Shown here: piece after piece, positions 46,724 to 60,477 of the stretch
Layout: each line of letters opens with the position of its first letter
How positions within the stretch are numbered: position 1 is the first letter of the stretch
Assembly: GCF_014633365.1 (NCBI RefSeq)
Contig: NC_068339.1
Location: 13,353,925-13,417,924 of the forward strand
From: Diospyros lotus
Lineage: Eukaryota; Streptophyta; Magnoliopsida; Ericales; Ebenaceae
Length of the DNA stretch: 64,000 nucleotides
Reading direction: 5' to 3'
Translations under genes and position numbers: made by a program
The notes under the pieces: generated by a model
The model's input: only the letters and a program-made list of their open reading frames with translations
The model's database searches: none
What the model was told of the DNA's origin: nothing

Positions 46724-49700
46724 ATGGAACTGGCGACCATCTTAACTCCAAACCCTAACCCTAGACTTAATCCTTGGCCGCTGAAGTCTCCGGTGAATTC
46801 TTCCTATCTACGCCCCAAGCACTTCATTGGAGCCCTGCCACAGCCGGTATCATGTTCATTTTCTTCCATTTCGGTTCGGCCGTCCTCTTCGGGGCTACAG
46901 CCATCCCTGAGGTTCCTCTCTACGTCTTTATTTCGACTGTTAAATATTTGTCATTAATGCGATATTATCGCTCATAGCTTGTTGGCTATGTATATGAATG
47001 TAGATACGCAGTGCTCGGGGCTGGTTTTGCTGGTTTATCTGTGGCTTGGCATTTGTTGCTGGTACTCTCTGCCCCTCTTTCTGCATTTTCTTGAAATTTC
47101 TTTTGGCCACTTCATCCCATTGTAGCGAGATTCGCATGGTGTTTCAAGCAATAGATTAATTTTGTAATTTTTCAAGGATGATCAGAAAATGGGGGGTCTG
47201 GTCATGAATCTTTTGTTGTATCACAACAAGAACAACAACTATCACAAATTATTTGCCGCACAACAAATGCTAAAACATCCATGACTTCGGGAACGACACA
47301 AATTCTCATTAAAATGTAGCAGAAACTTGTAATAGGCCCCTAAAATATTTTTGAAATGTGCTACTCATAGTTTTAATTATTTTTATGGTCCTAAAATATA
47401 TTGTAAGCAACGATATTAACTAGCAATCTTTTATAAATATTATTAACCTTGGTATTTGATAGTGAATGTGTTTTGATGCTTAATATTATTATTTTTAATT
47501 TTTTAGTGAATTTTATATTAATATTGCATATAGTTTTATATCACCTAGCATTTTTCCTATCCTATAATATTTGGGATATTTATTTCTTGTCTCTTTTCCT
47601 TTTTTCTCTTCCTATGCTGGCAACTATGGTTGTTTACAGTTGAGCTACTGGTCTAGGAGATTATAATAATTTAAATTTAGCATAGTAAAGTTGTGCAGAC
47701 ACTGTTTTTCATAGATGGGTATAGACTAAGAACCATATCTTGGTTATCTAAAAAAAAAAAAAAAAAAACGTTTCCTATGAAAAACTTTTTTTTTTTGGAT
47801 GTGGGAACTAGATATATTATGCTTGGATATTTTCCACACTAGTGGTTAAATATATATTTATGTATTCACTAAACCAGTGTTATTAGTTCTTCTGTGCACC
47901 CAAGAAAATGCTTTCCTTTTTAACAATGAAACTAATCTTACTGAGTTATGAGTGAGTCTTATGATTTTTTATGACTTCATATTGAATGCGATATGATTTC
48001 TGAATTTTTTTTGCTGAGGTGGTGATAAGCTTTTCCTAGTGCATCTTTTATTGTAGTTTCTTTAATTTTTCATTCAGTGACATGATTATGCTCCTGACAT
48101 ATCAATCCTCATTTTGAAGCATGTTGAACAGTTGAATAAATTCTTTATCCACATACTTACCTCACTCATTTTATGATATGCAACTTTAGTTGTGGCTAAT
48201 TCCTTGCAGCACAGTCCTAAGGAGTTGCATGTGTGCATTGACATATATGATGAAGTTGGCATTGGTGGAGGTGCATCCGGAGTATCAGGAGGACTACTAC
48301 ACCCGTATTCCCCAAAAGGTTAAAATCTCCTTTTTGATACACAGATTACCTGAGTAGGTTTTTACATGTTTTCTTCTTGTTGTACTTTTTTTTTTTTATG
48401 TTTTTGAGAGACGCCCATATTCCAGTTTGAATTATTAACATCGATTAATTTGATTCTATCAGTTAAGCTTCTCTGGCGGGGTGCAGAGTGCTGGAGAGAG
48501 AGTTTGAAGCTTTTAAGCATTGCAGAAGCAGCAGTTGGGTGCAGCAAATTGGAATCAGAAAGTAACTGCTATACTCAGAGTTCTGATGGATTCATAGTCA
48601 GGAGAAGGTCTTCTCTTTCTTCTAGACTGTTTATTGTTTATCTCACTCTCTTTTTGAGTGGTGTTGCAAATTGTTAGTGATTTTTTCTGTTCCCTTTCTT
48701 TTTCTATTTTTGGTTTTTCTCATCTGGGTGTTCTACAATTCCAGATAGAAAATCTGTTGCAGCATGGCACAATTAGTGGTTGCTGTCTTCCAATATCTTC
48801 AAATGCTTCCACTCTTTTAGTTTAGATATTTATTAGTGGTGAGCAGCATGACTTTTTGTGAGCTGCATGGTCTGGATGACTGGATTTTGAGTTGTTTACT
48901 TTTAGTTTCTTACCTGAAGTCAGCATTACATAGTTGTGCTCTCTCGTGTTGTGTTTCCTCATTTATGTATTGATGACCTAGATAATCAGTACAGACTTAG
49001 AGAATTGCATTTGATACACGCATGTTATAGCGCCCTCGGGTAGAACTCACTCTCAAAAGTTAGCTGTAAAGGGGAAGATGTTCAAGAGATTAAAAACTCC
49101 ACATTAGGAGCCTAAACTTCTGACGTGAGACAAGTCCCATACCTTGCAGTAGGCTATAACATACCACCATGCTCTGTAGTCTCGGTGCCCACGACGACAA
49201 GTTGTGCACTAGCCTCGGACGAACATTGCAATGCCAGTGTCATCTCTGTCGTCAGACGATTGTTACTAGGAGACATGGGGCTGGCTTTGATACCAATTGT
49301 CACACCCTTAGGGTTGAACTAGGGTGTGAAAGGGAATTTGGAAATTAAGAGAGAAATTTTAGGAAGAAATTAGATGAGAGGGAGAGATATAGAAGAAATA
49401 ATGAAGAAGATAACCGAGAGAGAGAAATATTAGAAGAGAAACAGAATATTCAATTCATTCTCATCATCATAGCCCTTCCTACAGCTAAGGCTTAGTATCT
49501 ACAGCTAAGGCTTAGTATATATAGCCTCACATTAGCTACCGGACAAGGTACTCTAACCGCCTAAGATACAAGACAAAAAAGAAAGTATCCTAACAGAATA
49601 GAGGGGCACAATTACATAGCTACCCTTGGCATGTGACAACACACATATTATGGGAATCACTTTGAATATCAAACATTTAAGATGCAACTTATGCATTGCA

Positions 49701-50180
49701 GAGGTATTCTGAGACCAGCAATCAGCTTGAAGAATCTTGATGTACTAAATGATGTAAGTTCCTCTAAAGTAACTGCCCATGAAATGGACTAAGGTTTATT
49801 TATAATAATTCATAGTAACATTATGACATCTTTTCTGCTATTAGAATGCTCAGAAATGCCTTGCCAGTTGTAGAATAGAGTCTATTGATAAAGATGCTGC
49901 CCAAGATCTTGTGCCCAATTTGTGTGTGCCTTTGAACTCTGCCTTCTACATGCCTGAAGCTGTAAATGTTTATCCTCAACGCTATCTCATGGTCAGTAGG
50001 AACAGCTTTGTAATTTCATTTTAGAGAGTTCTATTTTATGTTTTTTACACTATGGTTAGTTTATTTAGGCACTTTTTTTAGCTTGTGAAGATCTGGCGAA
50101 AGACCTGTCAACCCCTGGTTCTGGAAGAAAAGAGTTAAATTTGCACAAGAAGTCTATTAATAACCTTCTTGAATTTGCAG
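46724..50180 (+). CDS. FAD-dependent oxidoreductase (DAO family), copy 2, exons 1-7, partial
   Basis: Exons: 46724-46911, 47004-47061, 48210-48318, 48463-48607, 49702-49753, 49845-49991, 50069-50180. All use GT-AG sites and join in frame to 272 residues, ending in phase 1. The N-terminus (MELATILTPNPNPRLNPWPL, then S/P/R-rich) looks like a plastid transit peptide. VLGAGFAGLSVAWHLL is the FAD-binding Rossmann start, and DEVGIGGGASGVSGGLLHPY is the second conserved DAO block. The remaining exons, by comparison with copy 1, encode about 195 residues including the GLGSRGLLYH C-terminal FAD contact. They are not in the window. No lesion is seen in the visible exons, unlike copy 1, so this is the candidate functional copy, provided the intron of more than 13.8 kb after exon 7 is spliced. 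Relatives act on amines or amino acids; the substrate is unknown. Confidence 0.75.
49023..49638 (-). mobile_element. Small LTR element with unlike ends (B left, A right), intron 4 of copy 2
   Basis: This is the duplicated counterpart of 17898-18505, with B at 49023-49161 and A at 49298-49638. The primer site beside A is clearer here: TGGTATCAAAGCC on the minus strand, ending at 49295. The flanks are ACGCA and ACACA. A short tandem duplication (CTACAGCTAAGGCTTAGTAT twice near 49480-49520) is unique to this copy. Confidence 0.65.
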
Positions 50181-52287
50181 GTACAACAATATCCTCTTGG
50201 TTCAGTTTCTTTTAGTTGCAACTATTGTTTCAACGTTATTTTGTCAGAACATAGACAAAAGTAGTTTACTTTTTTTATTTTTCTAAGGCAAAGTAGTTTC
50301 ACTGGCATAATTGTCTTAATTGAGCTATTCCTAGAAATTGCTACATTGATGTGCTGCTACCAGGAACCAGCATAATGGGGCTGTACTTTGTAATATAGTA
50401 GTCTGCTTAACTGAAGTATTTTGGCACAATGGCCAACTATTTTACCTAACGGAAAACAATAAACTTTGTATTGACTAGAGAGAGTATCGAGGTTGTACTC
50501 CTACAATCCAAATTGTAAACAATCTTGTATCTGGTTCATTTTTAGCATTGCAATGTGTGCTTACCAAAGTTTGCATTATCCCCGTGGAGCATGCTAGGGA
50601 ACACTTGTTTTTCTTCAATGTTGGCTCTTAAGTATGTTTTGTATGGGTCAGTTGTGGAACTAATATTAAAGATATTGAACGACATGGAGACAGTGGAGTT
50701 AAGAATCTGAAACATTTATTTGTTATGAACACTTTTGAAGAAAAAATGATTCAATCAGCACCTCTCTGATGTGCCATTCTGTCACACCCTTAGGGTTGAA
50801 CTAGGGTGTGAATGGGAATTTGGAAATTAAGAGAGAAATTTGGGGAAGAAATTAAATGAGAGGGAGAGATGTAGCAGAGGAGATAAGGAAGGAGATAATC
50901 GAGAGAGAAAAATATTACGAGAGAAACATAATATTCAATTCATTCTCATCATCATAGCCCTTCCTAGAGCTAAGGCTTAATATATATAGGCTCACATTAA
51001 CTACCGGACAAGGCACTCTAATCGCCTAAGCTATAAGACAAAAAAGGAAAAAGACAAAAAAGAAAACATTCTAACAGATTAGAGGGGCACAATTACATAG
51101 CTACCCTTGGCATGTGACAAATTTCCCCCCTTTGAAATGTTTCTTGTCCCTAAGAAACTTATTATCGTTTATCCATTATTCCCTTATCCAATTTCAGCTG
51201 GCTCTTCTCCTTTGTTGTCTTCCTCTAACCCTTCCATATGCAACAATTATCTTCTGCATTGGTGGTCTGGACTGAATTTGTCCCCACATTTTAAGCATAA
51301 TCCGAGCCTTCGTTTGGACTCCATAATAGGAGATTTGGCTGCCTGAGGATGCTCTTTTCCTTGAGTCTGATCTGAGGCCGCCGTCCAAGCATTTCACCCA
51401 CTTCCTGACTACTCTGGGGACACTTTTCTGTTATAGTCCCGTGCTTGTTAACAAACGCCTCCAATGATAACTCATGTAAACGAGCCTTCTTCGCCTCTTG
51501 TCTTACTGAAGTAGGTGGCAGCATTTTGGCCATTGGCCTTAGCTCATCACTTAGTCCATTGAGGAAGCTAGACGCGAAATAATGTTCATCTAGAATTGGG
51601 TGAGCTTGTCTTATTATATACTTAAGAGCCTCAAACCTTACTTGATATTCTTCCATTGTTCCTTCCTGTTTTAGTTTGTTAAATTCTTCCACCATATCAG
51701 TTAGGTTTCGCTCCCTGAAATGAGCGCATAATTCCTTTACTAATTCAAGCCATCGCCATTCTGTTCTTTGCTCACTCCACTCTTAAAGCCATGAATATGC
51801 CATATCATTTAGATAGACAATTGCGATGTTTACCTTGTTCCCTTCAGCTATTTGGCAGTGGTAAAAAAAAAAAAAAAACGCTCGCAACGTTTGACCCACC
51901 ATTGGGGTTTATCCCCTTCAAACATTGGGATTTCAAGTCTTGGTGTAGGGGGATTATTTTGGTTTGTTAGGGATCCCCGAAAGACCCTTCAGCAACATAC
52001 TCTGTTCGTTCTTCCACTTTTTGCCGACCCCTCATTCTCGGAAAGATGGGTGTTGCTGTGGATTGGGGAGTGAAATTCACTGGCAAGATCGTGTTAGGCT
52101 ATCAGGAGAAGATGGCGAGGGAAGCACTCAACTGCTAGCTCAAACCTGAAAGCTCTTCTTGGGTGTTCCTGTCCATCAATGACACATCTGCTCGGATGTG
52201 GTTGACTTCCTCTTAGGTGTGTCGAACCCTAGCTTCAACCGTCTCCAGCTTCTGTCTACTTGCTCATGGTTCTGTCGGAAGCCCGCT

Positions 52288-52766
52288 TGTCACACGCTTT
52301 CATGTTGGCACTACATTAGCAGCTCATTTACAATTCTCGCTGTCTCTTATTCGTTTCTTTCATGTTATATTGTTATGTATCTTTTATTTACTTTATGTAT
52401 TTGCACTGGTTGGGTTATTACATTTGTAAAAAGGGGGAAAGAGTTTGTTAGAGATATTTCATAGGAAAGACCACCTGTAAAGAGGCTTGGGAAAAGGACA
52501 AAATAGTTGGTTATAAGGGGTGGGATCTGCTGTGGCAACACTCAGGCTAGAGGTATAAATACCCTCTGGTTTCGGCTTGTAAGGACATGAGAATTATCAG
52601 AAGAAATTCTACCTTTCTCCTCTATTTTCATCTCTCTCTGTTTTCTCTTCTTTCCCTTTAATTCCAATCTCTCTTACCTTCTTCGTCTACTCTAAATCCC
52701 CTACTACACCCTCTAATTCACATCGAATTGGAAGGTGGTTCTCCTTGTCAGATTGGGTCTATGACA
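52288..52766 (+). repeat. 5' LTR of the gypsy element
   Basis: 479 bp, TG...CA ends, pairs with 62762-63267. It contains a TATA-like GGTATAAATACC at about 52551-52562. Confidence 0.9.
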
Positions 52767-55002
52767 AACTGGTATTAGAGCACCGATCCTAGGCATAGCA
52801 GTGGAAGTGAAGGATGGTGGATGGAACCCGCGTGAAGAATTTTGAGGCGCAATTGCAATAGGTGAATTCAACAATGGTCGAGCTTTAGAATAAAATGGGT
52901 CAAATGGAGGCGGGAGAAGCCCAAAACCAAGAGGCGATTAGGACTATGGATGGCAAGATGGAAGGTGCCTTGGAAGGAATGGAGCGAAGGCTGGAAGGTA
53001 TGGAACATAGACTAGATGGGTCCATGGCGAGGCTGCGAGATGACATGCAACAGTTTATGGTTATGTTCACACGCCAAAACCAGGTAAGGATGGTTGATAA
53101 CTTTCCACCTAGGGATAGAAATGAACCTATATTGCATAGAAATGGGGGAGATAGGGGTCGTGCCAATGCAGAAGTGGAGGTAGACCTAGAAGAAACATTG
53201 GAAGGAGTGGTGGGGAATGATAGGAATGGTGCGCCTAACGGGCAGCAACTGGGGCTCACTATGCCTCGGATGGAAATTCCTATCTTCGAGGGGGTTAACC
53301 TCCGGTGGTGGATAAGGAAATGTGAAAGGGTCTTCGTGTGGAACAACATACCAATGAGGCAGCTAGTAACACTCACTGCAGCCTACTTTAATGAGGCTGT
53401 TGATGCCTAGTTTCAGGGGTGTGTAAGTGTGCAGAACGAGTTCATCTGGGATGAGTTTGCAGCCAAACTATGTGAAAGATTTGGAGAAAGAAATAGGGTA
53501 GACACAATTGAGGAGTTCAACAAGCTAAAACAAACTGGAAGTGTAGAGATGTACTTAAAAATATTTGAGGATTTGAGGTCCTACATGATTCAACAAAACC
53601 CACACCTCACTGAAGCTTATTCGTATCAAGCTTCTTGAGTGGGCTTAGTGAGGACATAAGGCCAATGGTAAAGATGATTAGGCCCCAAACAATAGAACAA
53701 ACGACTGAAAGTGCAAGGTTACAAGCAATGATTGTAGAAGCACTTATAAAGAAATAGAGACAACAACACAAGGGGTTAACAGTGGGATCAACCAGTGGGG
53801 GAGTCAAGTATGTTAACAGAGAAGTAGGCAAGAGTGGAGGAAGTATGAAACAAGGGGCAAGGTCCAGCACTGTGCCTTATGGGAAGCAATTAAGAGAGCG
53901 AAGAAAGTTGGTTGGCCTCTGTTTTAGATGTGGGGATAAGTATCATCTCGGATATCAATGTAAGAGGCAAATTTTATTGTTGGAAGGGGAAAAGGAGGAT
54001 GAAGTTGAGGGGACTAAAGAGGAAGTAGAAGATGGTGGTGTCGGAAGAAAACAACGGAGAAATTTCACTACATGCACTTAAAGGAGTGACTAACAAGAAG
54101 ATAATTAAAGTAGCAGGGAGTATGAAGAATCATAACTTACTGATCCTAATTGATAGTGGAAGCACACATAGCTTCCTTGATGAAGGGACAACTAAGAGGC
54201 TAAAATGCCCACTCTAGGGAACTCAACCCCTAAGCGTGACAATAGCAAATGGTAGTAGGGTACTTAGCAAATCAGCATGCCACGGGTTTACTTGGGAGAT
54301 GCAAGGAGAGAAATTTGAGGCTGCTACAATTAGGGAGATGTGATGTGGTGTGTTGGGGGTTGACTAGATGAAGGAAGCAAGCCCCATAAGTTTTGATTTC
54401 AATAGAATGGAGGTTTCCTTTGACAAGGGAGGAAAGAAAATGACATTGAGTGGGGGAAGGGAAACCAGATCTTGCAAAATGATCTCGGGGAAGAAATTGC
54501 CCAAAATGTTCAAGAACAAATGGTGTCAACTGTCCCAATTATTCTCACTAGTGGCTGTGGGGGAAGGCTCACTTATGATAGTGGAGGAAGGGTCTGAAAA
54601 GGAGCTGCAAGTGGAAGTACACTTGACGGTCACATCTCAACCCTGGGAGCTTGACCAGGTACATTCTCAACACTTTATTGATGAACTATTGGAAGACTAC
54701 AATGACTTATTCGTTGAACCCATAGCGTTACCTCCAACTTGAACCTTGGATCACTCCATAAACTTAAATCCTAATGCTGAACCCATCAACATCAGGTCCT
54801 ATAGGTGCTCCCCAACCCAAAAAACCAAAATTGAAAAGATGGTGAAAGATATGTTAAACCAATCTTTCATAAGACATAGCCAAAACTCTTTTGCCTCGCC
54901 AGTCCTCCTAGTTAAAAAGAAGGATGGGTCTTGGCGTTTTTGTGTTGGCTACCATAAATTGAATGCCTTAACTATTAAAAACAAATTCCCTATACCCTTA
55001 GT

Positions 55003-58000
55003 CAGTGTTCTAAAAATCGGGCTAGGCGCTAGGCGGCCGCTGGCCGCCCCGAAATTGCCCTAGTCGGGCCTCTTAGGCGCCGGCCTGAGTAATTGGCCGA
55101 CTTGGGTGCCTAGGTGGCCCAAGCGGCGCCTAGTCGGCCAGCGCGCCTAGGGCTTTTTTCAATTTAAATATCAGTTTTTAGGGCTTTTTTTTGCTAAATC
55201 ATAAATCAAACGATTCAAACTTGTTAGCGTCTCCCCCTCTTCACTCTCTTCTCACCTCAACGCTGCTGCCTCAACGCCGCCAAGCTTCATCGGCCCGCCA
55301 GTAGCTCACCGCCGTCGCTGCATCCAGCTCCATCCTCGCCGCCAAGTTTCATCATCACCGCCTCTTCTCTGTCGCGTCCTCCTCTTCCTCGTTGCCTCAG
55401 CATCGTCGCCTCCGCCCTCGTCCTCGCCGTCGAGCTCCATCTCCGCCACGGCAAGGTCCATCTCCGTCCACTCGTAACCCCTCTCTCTCTCTCTCTGTTT
55501 TGCGTTTGCTGCGTTGCTGATTTCGTTTTTATGTTTTTTATTTTTTATTTTATTTCATTTTTCTTTTCTATTTATATATAATTATTAGATTTATATTTAG
55601 TTTTTATTATTAATTATATATATTCTTTAATATTTCCAAAAAATTTGCTACTTGCTTATAGACTTATAGTATATTACTATATTGATGTTTTTATTATTGA
55701 TTATATTTCTGTTTTTATTATATTGTAAAACATAAATTATTTTGCTATTTTATTATCTTAATTTGAATCATTTGATTATTTTACAGCCATGAATCATGAT
55801 ATGTTATTGTTATTTTGAACACTAAGTGAGGTTATTCGTTATATATAGGTTTCTATTGCAACTTTCTTCAATTAAATTAATAATGTCGGATGGGACTCGA
55901 AGTACAGGAGCATCGTCTGATGCAGCTTCGGTTTTTAAAAGGAAATCCAATGATATTGGATGGGAGTATGGAATGTTAATTGATCCGAAGAATATGGATA
56001 AAGTTAAATGTAAGTTGTGTGGTAAAATTATGTCTGGCGGAGTTTACAGAATAAAAGAACACATAGGTCATATTTTCAGAAATGTTTCTGCATGTCCAAA
56101 ATCTTCTTCGGATGATCAAGCTAAATGCAAGAATGCTATTGCCGAGGCAAAGAGTAAGAAGAAGAATAAGAAGAAGGAGGAAGATTTGATGAGATCTTCT
56201 GTTAATATTTCTGAAGGGGGGGATGATGAAGATGAATTGAAAGAGTTAGGTAGCAAAAAAACGCCCCATACTCTTGGCCCTATGGATAAGTTTGCAACTT
56301 CCATCAGTCATGAAACTTATTTGACGAAAAGGCAACAAAATATCAATGAAACACTCTTCAAAGAAAGAACACAGACTGTTCGTGAGTATTGTGCTAGATG
56401 GGTGTATGAAGCTGGTATTCCTTTCAATGCGATAGATCATGATAGTTTCAAATTGTTTGTTGAGGCGGTCGGTCAATTTGGCCCGGGCTTCAAACCTCCT
56501 AGTCAATACCAGTTGAGAGAACCGTTGTTAAAGGGAGAAGTTGATAGAACTAAAGAATTACTAAAGAAGCATGAAGAAGAGTGGGCACAAAATGGGTGCT
56601 CCATTATGACAGATGCTTGGACAGACAGAAAAATGAGGAGCATCATGAACGTATGTGTTAATTCTCATGCAGGTACTATTTTTTTGTCTTCCAAAGAGTC
56701 TTCAGACGAAGCACATACAAGCGAACTCATTTTTGAATATGTGGACAAGTGCATCGAGCAAGTTGGCCCACAAAATGTCATCCAAGTAGTAACAGACAAT
56801 GCTGCCAACAATATGGGAGCAGCAAAATTATTGAAATTGAAGAGGCCAAATATCTTTTGGACATCATGTGCTACTCACACTATCAATTTGATGCTTGAAA
56901 GTATTGGAAAACTACCGAAGTTTAAAAAAGTCATTGATCAGGTCAAGAGTTTGACGATCTTCATTTATGCACACCATAAGACATTGTCCTTAATGAGATC
57001 ATTTACAAAGAAGAGGGATATTGTGAGACCGGGAGTTACTAGATTCGCTTCTTCTTTCCTTACTTTGCAAAGTTTGATGGAGAAATAAGCTCAAATGAGG
57101 ACAATGTTTACTAGCTCTGAATGGGATGAGTGCAAATGGTCAAAGACTGTTAAAGGGAAAGCAACATATGCTACTGTGATGAGCATTACTTTTTGGAATG
57201 GTGTGAATTTATGCCTCAAGGTTTTTGCTCCTTTGGTGAAGGTACTTCAAATTGTTGATGCAGATAAAAAGCATTCTATGGGCTTTTTATATGGAGAGCT
57301 TAAGCATGCAAAGGAAGCTATTAAGGAGGCCCTAAAGAATATTGAGAAGAACTATCAGCCTATTATTGAGATTATTGAAGTAAGGGTAAAAGATAGGCTA
57401 GATAGTCCACTGCATTTTGCGGCTTACCTTTTGAATTCCTATTACTTTTTTAAGGATATGGGTATAAAACTTGATCATGAAGTCATGGATGGATTTTTTA
57501 ACTGTGTGGAGATGTTTTATGATGCCAATGGTGAATTGCAAGGTCATGTTGTAAATATTGAGTTGCCAAAATATACTCATAAAGAAAGAACTTTTGGAAA
57601 ATCGTGGGCAACTCAAGGGTGTGCAGAAAATGATGACAATTATAATCCAGGTATAAAATTTATTTAATCATTTTCTGAACTTCTATTGTGTATAAGTTTA
57701 TTTACTTTATACTTGTTTGACCTATGTAGTTAAATGGTGGATAACTTATGGAAATCACACTCCAAACTTGCAACGAATGGCGATAAGGATCCTTTCATTA
57801 ACTAGTAGTTCGTTTGGTTGTGAAAGAAATTGGAACACTTTTGAAGGGGTTAGTGTATACTTTAAAACGTTTTTAATACTTTAATTTCATTATTCCTATC
57901 ATTTAAAGACTTAAATTAATATTACTTTTATTTTATTTATGTAGATACGTACGAAGAAAAGAAATAGACTGGATGTGCATCGATTGAACAATCTTGTTTA

Positions 58001-58657
58001 TGTCCAATTTAATGCAAAATTGATGAACAAGCAAAAGAGAGAGAAGGAAAGGAATGTTGATGTGTTACTTTCTAGTGATGCCAGCAATGCACAAGGATGG
58101 ATTGTTGAAGGAGGAGATGATGAAGAAATTGATCCTGGTACGGGGCTTACTTGAGAAGTGGTTGGTGAAGCATCTGGAGCAGACGAGATGCTTCAATCTC
58201 GAAGAAGTTCTAGGATGAGAGAGCTTCATGAAGATGATTTCCAATCAGAAGAAGAAGAAGATGAGCAAGAGCTCAATGAATTTGATTTTGAATCTGATGA
58301 AGATCATGTATTAGAAGAATATGGAGAGGAAGAAGTCTAATTAGATAGTTAGATACTTAAATTCTTCAAGTATGGTTTATGTTGCATTATTGTTGCTTTT
58401 ATCTTATTGAACCTAGAACTGATCTACAACAATTTGTTTTCTCATGCTTAATTCTATATTTCACTTGTCATTCCATTATTGTTGTATTTTTGGTTTATGT
58501 TGCATTATTAATGCTTTTTAACTTTGATTAAATTGAAAATAACATCAAATTACATCACAAAATTTAAAAAAAAAAAATAGCAATTTTTCTAGGCCCCGCC
58601 TAGGCGCTAGGCCCCAGCCTGGCGCCTGACTAGCGCCTAGCGCCTTTTAGAACACTG
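55003..58657 (+). mobile_element. hAT DNA transposon, near-intact, inside the gypsy reverse transcriptase
   Basis: The ends are CAGTGTTCTAAAAATCGG and, as reverse complement, CAGTGTTCTAAAAGGCGC, with further GCGCCTAG-type inverted motifs. They are flanked by a perfect 8-bp duplication CCCTTAGT (54995-55002, 58658-58665), the hAT signature. Removing the element restores the gypsy reading [14 protein letters not shown]. It carries a transposase gene (55883-58340). The 5' part (55150-55800) is leader and AT-rich non-coding sequence. Confidence 0.9.
55883..58340 (+). pseudogene. hAT transposase, two nonsense mutations
   Basis: Exons are about 55883-57650, 57730-57848 and 57945-58340. They encode an N-terminal BED-type zinc finger (VKCKLCGKIMSGGVYRIKEH, about residues 39-58), a Lys-rich linker, a DUF659-type catalytic region (SIMTDAWTDRKMRSIMNVCV, VTDNAANNMGAAKLL, WTSCATHTINLMLE) and the C-terminal hATC dimerisation block (SSSFGCERNWNTFEG), ending in an acidic tail. 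Two in-frame stops are present: TAA at 57086-57088, after SLMEK, and TGA at 58152-58154, after DPGTGLT. Both fit single C-to-T changes. No frameshift is seen, so the copy was disabled recently or by few steps. The first stop truncates the protein before the dimerisation domain. Confidence 0.85.
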
Positions 58658-59112
58658 CCCTTAGTAGAGGACTTGATGGATGAACTACATGATGCCCATT
58701 TCTTTTCAAAACTTGACCTTAGATCCGACTACCATCAAATTAAAATAAAGCCAGAATATGTCCATAAAATCGCTTTTAGGACACATCAAGACCATTTTGA
58801 ATTTTTGGTAATGCCATTCGGGCTCACTAATGCCCCAACCACATTTCAATCCCTAATGAACCAAATTTTTGAGCAATACCTAAGGAAGTTTGTTCTAGTA
58901 TTCTTTGACGATATCCTTGTATAGAGCCCCACCTTGGACCAACATATATCTCACCTTAAAACCACCCTTAAAGTCCTTAGAGCTAACTAACTTTTCATCA
59001 AAAAGTCAAAATGTGCATTTGGACAGAATCAAGTGGAGTATTTGGGGCATTTAATTTCTGGGGCAGTGGTTAGTATCGACCCTAAAAAAGTAGAAGCCAT
59101 GTTGGCTTGGCT

Positions 59113-59783
59113 TGTAACATCCCGCATTGAGCGATAGGAAGGACTAGATCAACTTACCTTGATGGGTTTACGCGAACTTCTCAGGAGCTACCCTAGATCA
59201 AGCACGCTTAATCCGAAAGTTCTTTATTCACATTCATCGCAAAAGGTATTCAACTAGTGTTGTTTCCTTCCTTGCTATCCTCGATAAATATACTAGCTTC
59301 TCTAGAGTCCCTTCTTGGACCTGACCTTAGGCTATCGGGGTATTACATTCTCCCCCCTTGAGCACATGGCGCCCTTGTCATATAACCTTGCAACTGGTCC
59401 TAGATCTTCTCCTCTTTGGGGATTGTCATCCTAAAAGCCTGCTAGGAGCCGCTCTTTGTTTAGGCCTTCGCACCTCGATGCCACTCCTCGCCCTTATCAG
59501 ACCGCATTTTCCAAGGGTCAGCTCTGATACCACTTGTAACATCTCGCATCGAGCGATAGGAAGGACCTAATCAATTTATCCTGATGGGCCTACGCGAACT
59601 TCCAAGGGTCACCCATCCTTGAGCTACTCTAGCTCAAGCACGCTTAATTCGAGAGTTCTTTATTTATATTCAGCTCAAAAGGTATTTAGCTGGTGTTGTT
59701 TTCTTCTTTACTATCATCGATATATATACTAGCTTCTCTAGAGTCTCTTCTTGGACCTAACCTTGGGCTCTTGGGGTATTATA
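59113..59783 (-). mobile_element. TRIM (miniature LTR retrotransposon) inside the gypsy element
   Basis: Two LTRs, 59113-59347 (235 bp) and 59535-59783 (249 bp), begin TGTAACATC and end GGTATTACA/GGTATTATA. They enclose only 187 bp. On the minus strand a primer site (AGTGGTATCAGAGC) adjoins the right LTR and a polypurine tract (CAAGGGGGGAGAA) adjoins the left one. The flanks TGGCT (59108-59112) and TAGCT (59784-59788) differ by one base. There is no coding capacity. These proportions define the TRIM class. Confidence 0.85.
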
Positions 59784-60477
59784 TAGCTCAAACCCACCAC
59801 AATGAGGGCCTTGAAAGGATTCCTTGGGCTAACGGGTTATTATTGTCAATTTGTCAAGGGATATGAGACTATAAGTAAACCTCTAATAGAATTCTTAAAG
59901 AAGTGAAGCTTTAGTTGGGGGCAGGCTGAGGCAGCATTTGAAAAGTTAAAGAGGGTGGGTAAGGTTTTAGTTTTGGGGCTACCAAACTTTAGCCAACCAT
60001 TTGTGGTAGAAACAAATGCTTTTGGGAGTGGCATTAGGGCGATATTGTCCCAAAAAGAAAGACCCTTAGCCTTCTTAAGCCAAGCTCTAAGTGGTAGACA
60101 TATGGGCCTAAAGTATATATGAGAGAATTCTTGGCAGTTTTGATAGTAGTGGATAAGTGGCTTCATTACTTGGAGGGGGGGAAATTTATAATTAAGACGA
60201 ACCATGAAAGTTTGAAATTCTTATTGTAACAAAAATTGTAAACTCAACTACAAAAAGGATGGCCAAACTAATGGGATTGGATTATTCAATACAATATTGG
60301 AAGGGTAAAGAGAATGTGGTAGTAGATGCCCTCTCAAGATGCCATGAGCATGGAAAGTTGGTAGCCATTACAATGGTGGTACCGGAGTGGTGGATAGTTA
60401 TGAAGGGGATGAGCAAGTGCAAGAACTCATACAAGGAATGACTGTGAGATCACAAGGAACTGATGGTTATACCCTAA

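Noticed and set aside
59113..59347. Reading the 235-bp block as a solo LTR
   Set aside because: A second matching LTR at 59535-59783, with primer site and polypurine tract between them, makes it a complete TRIM.
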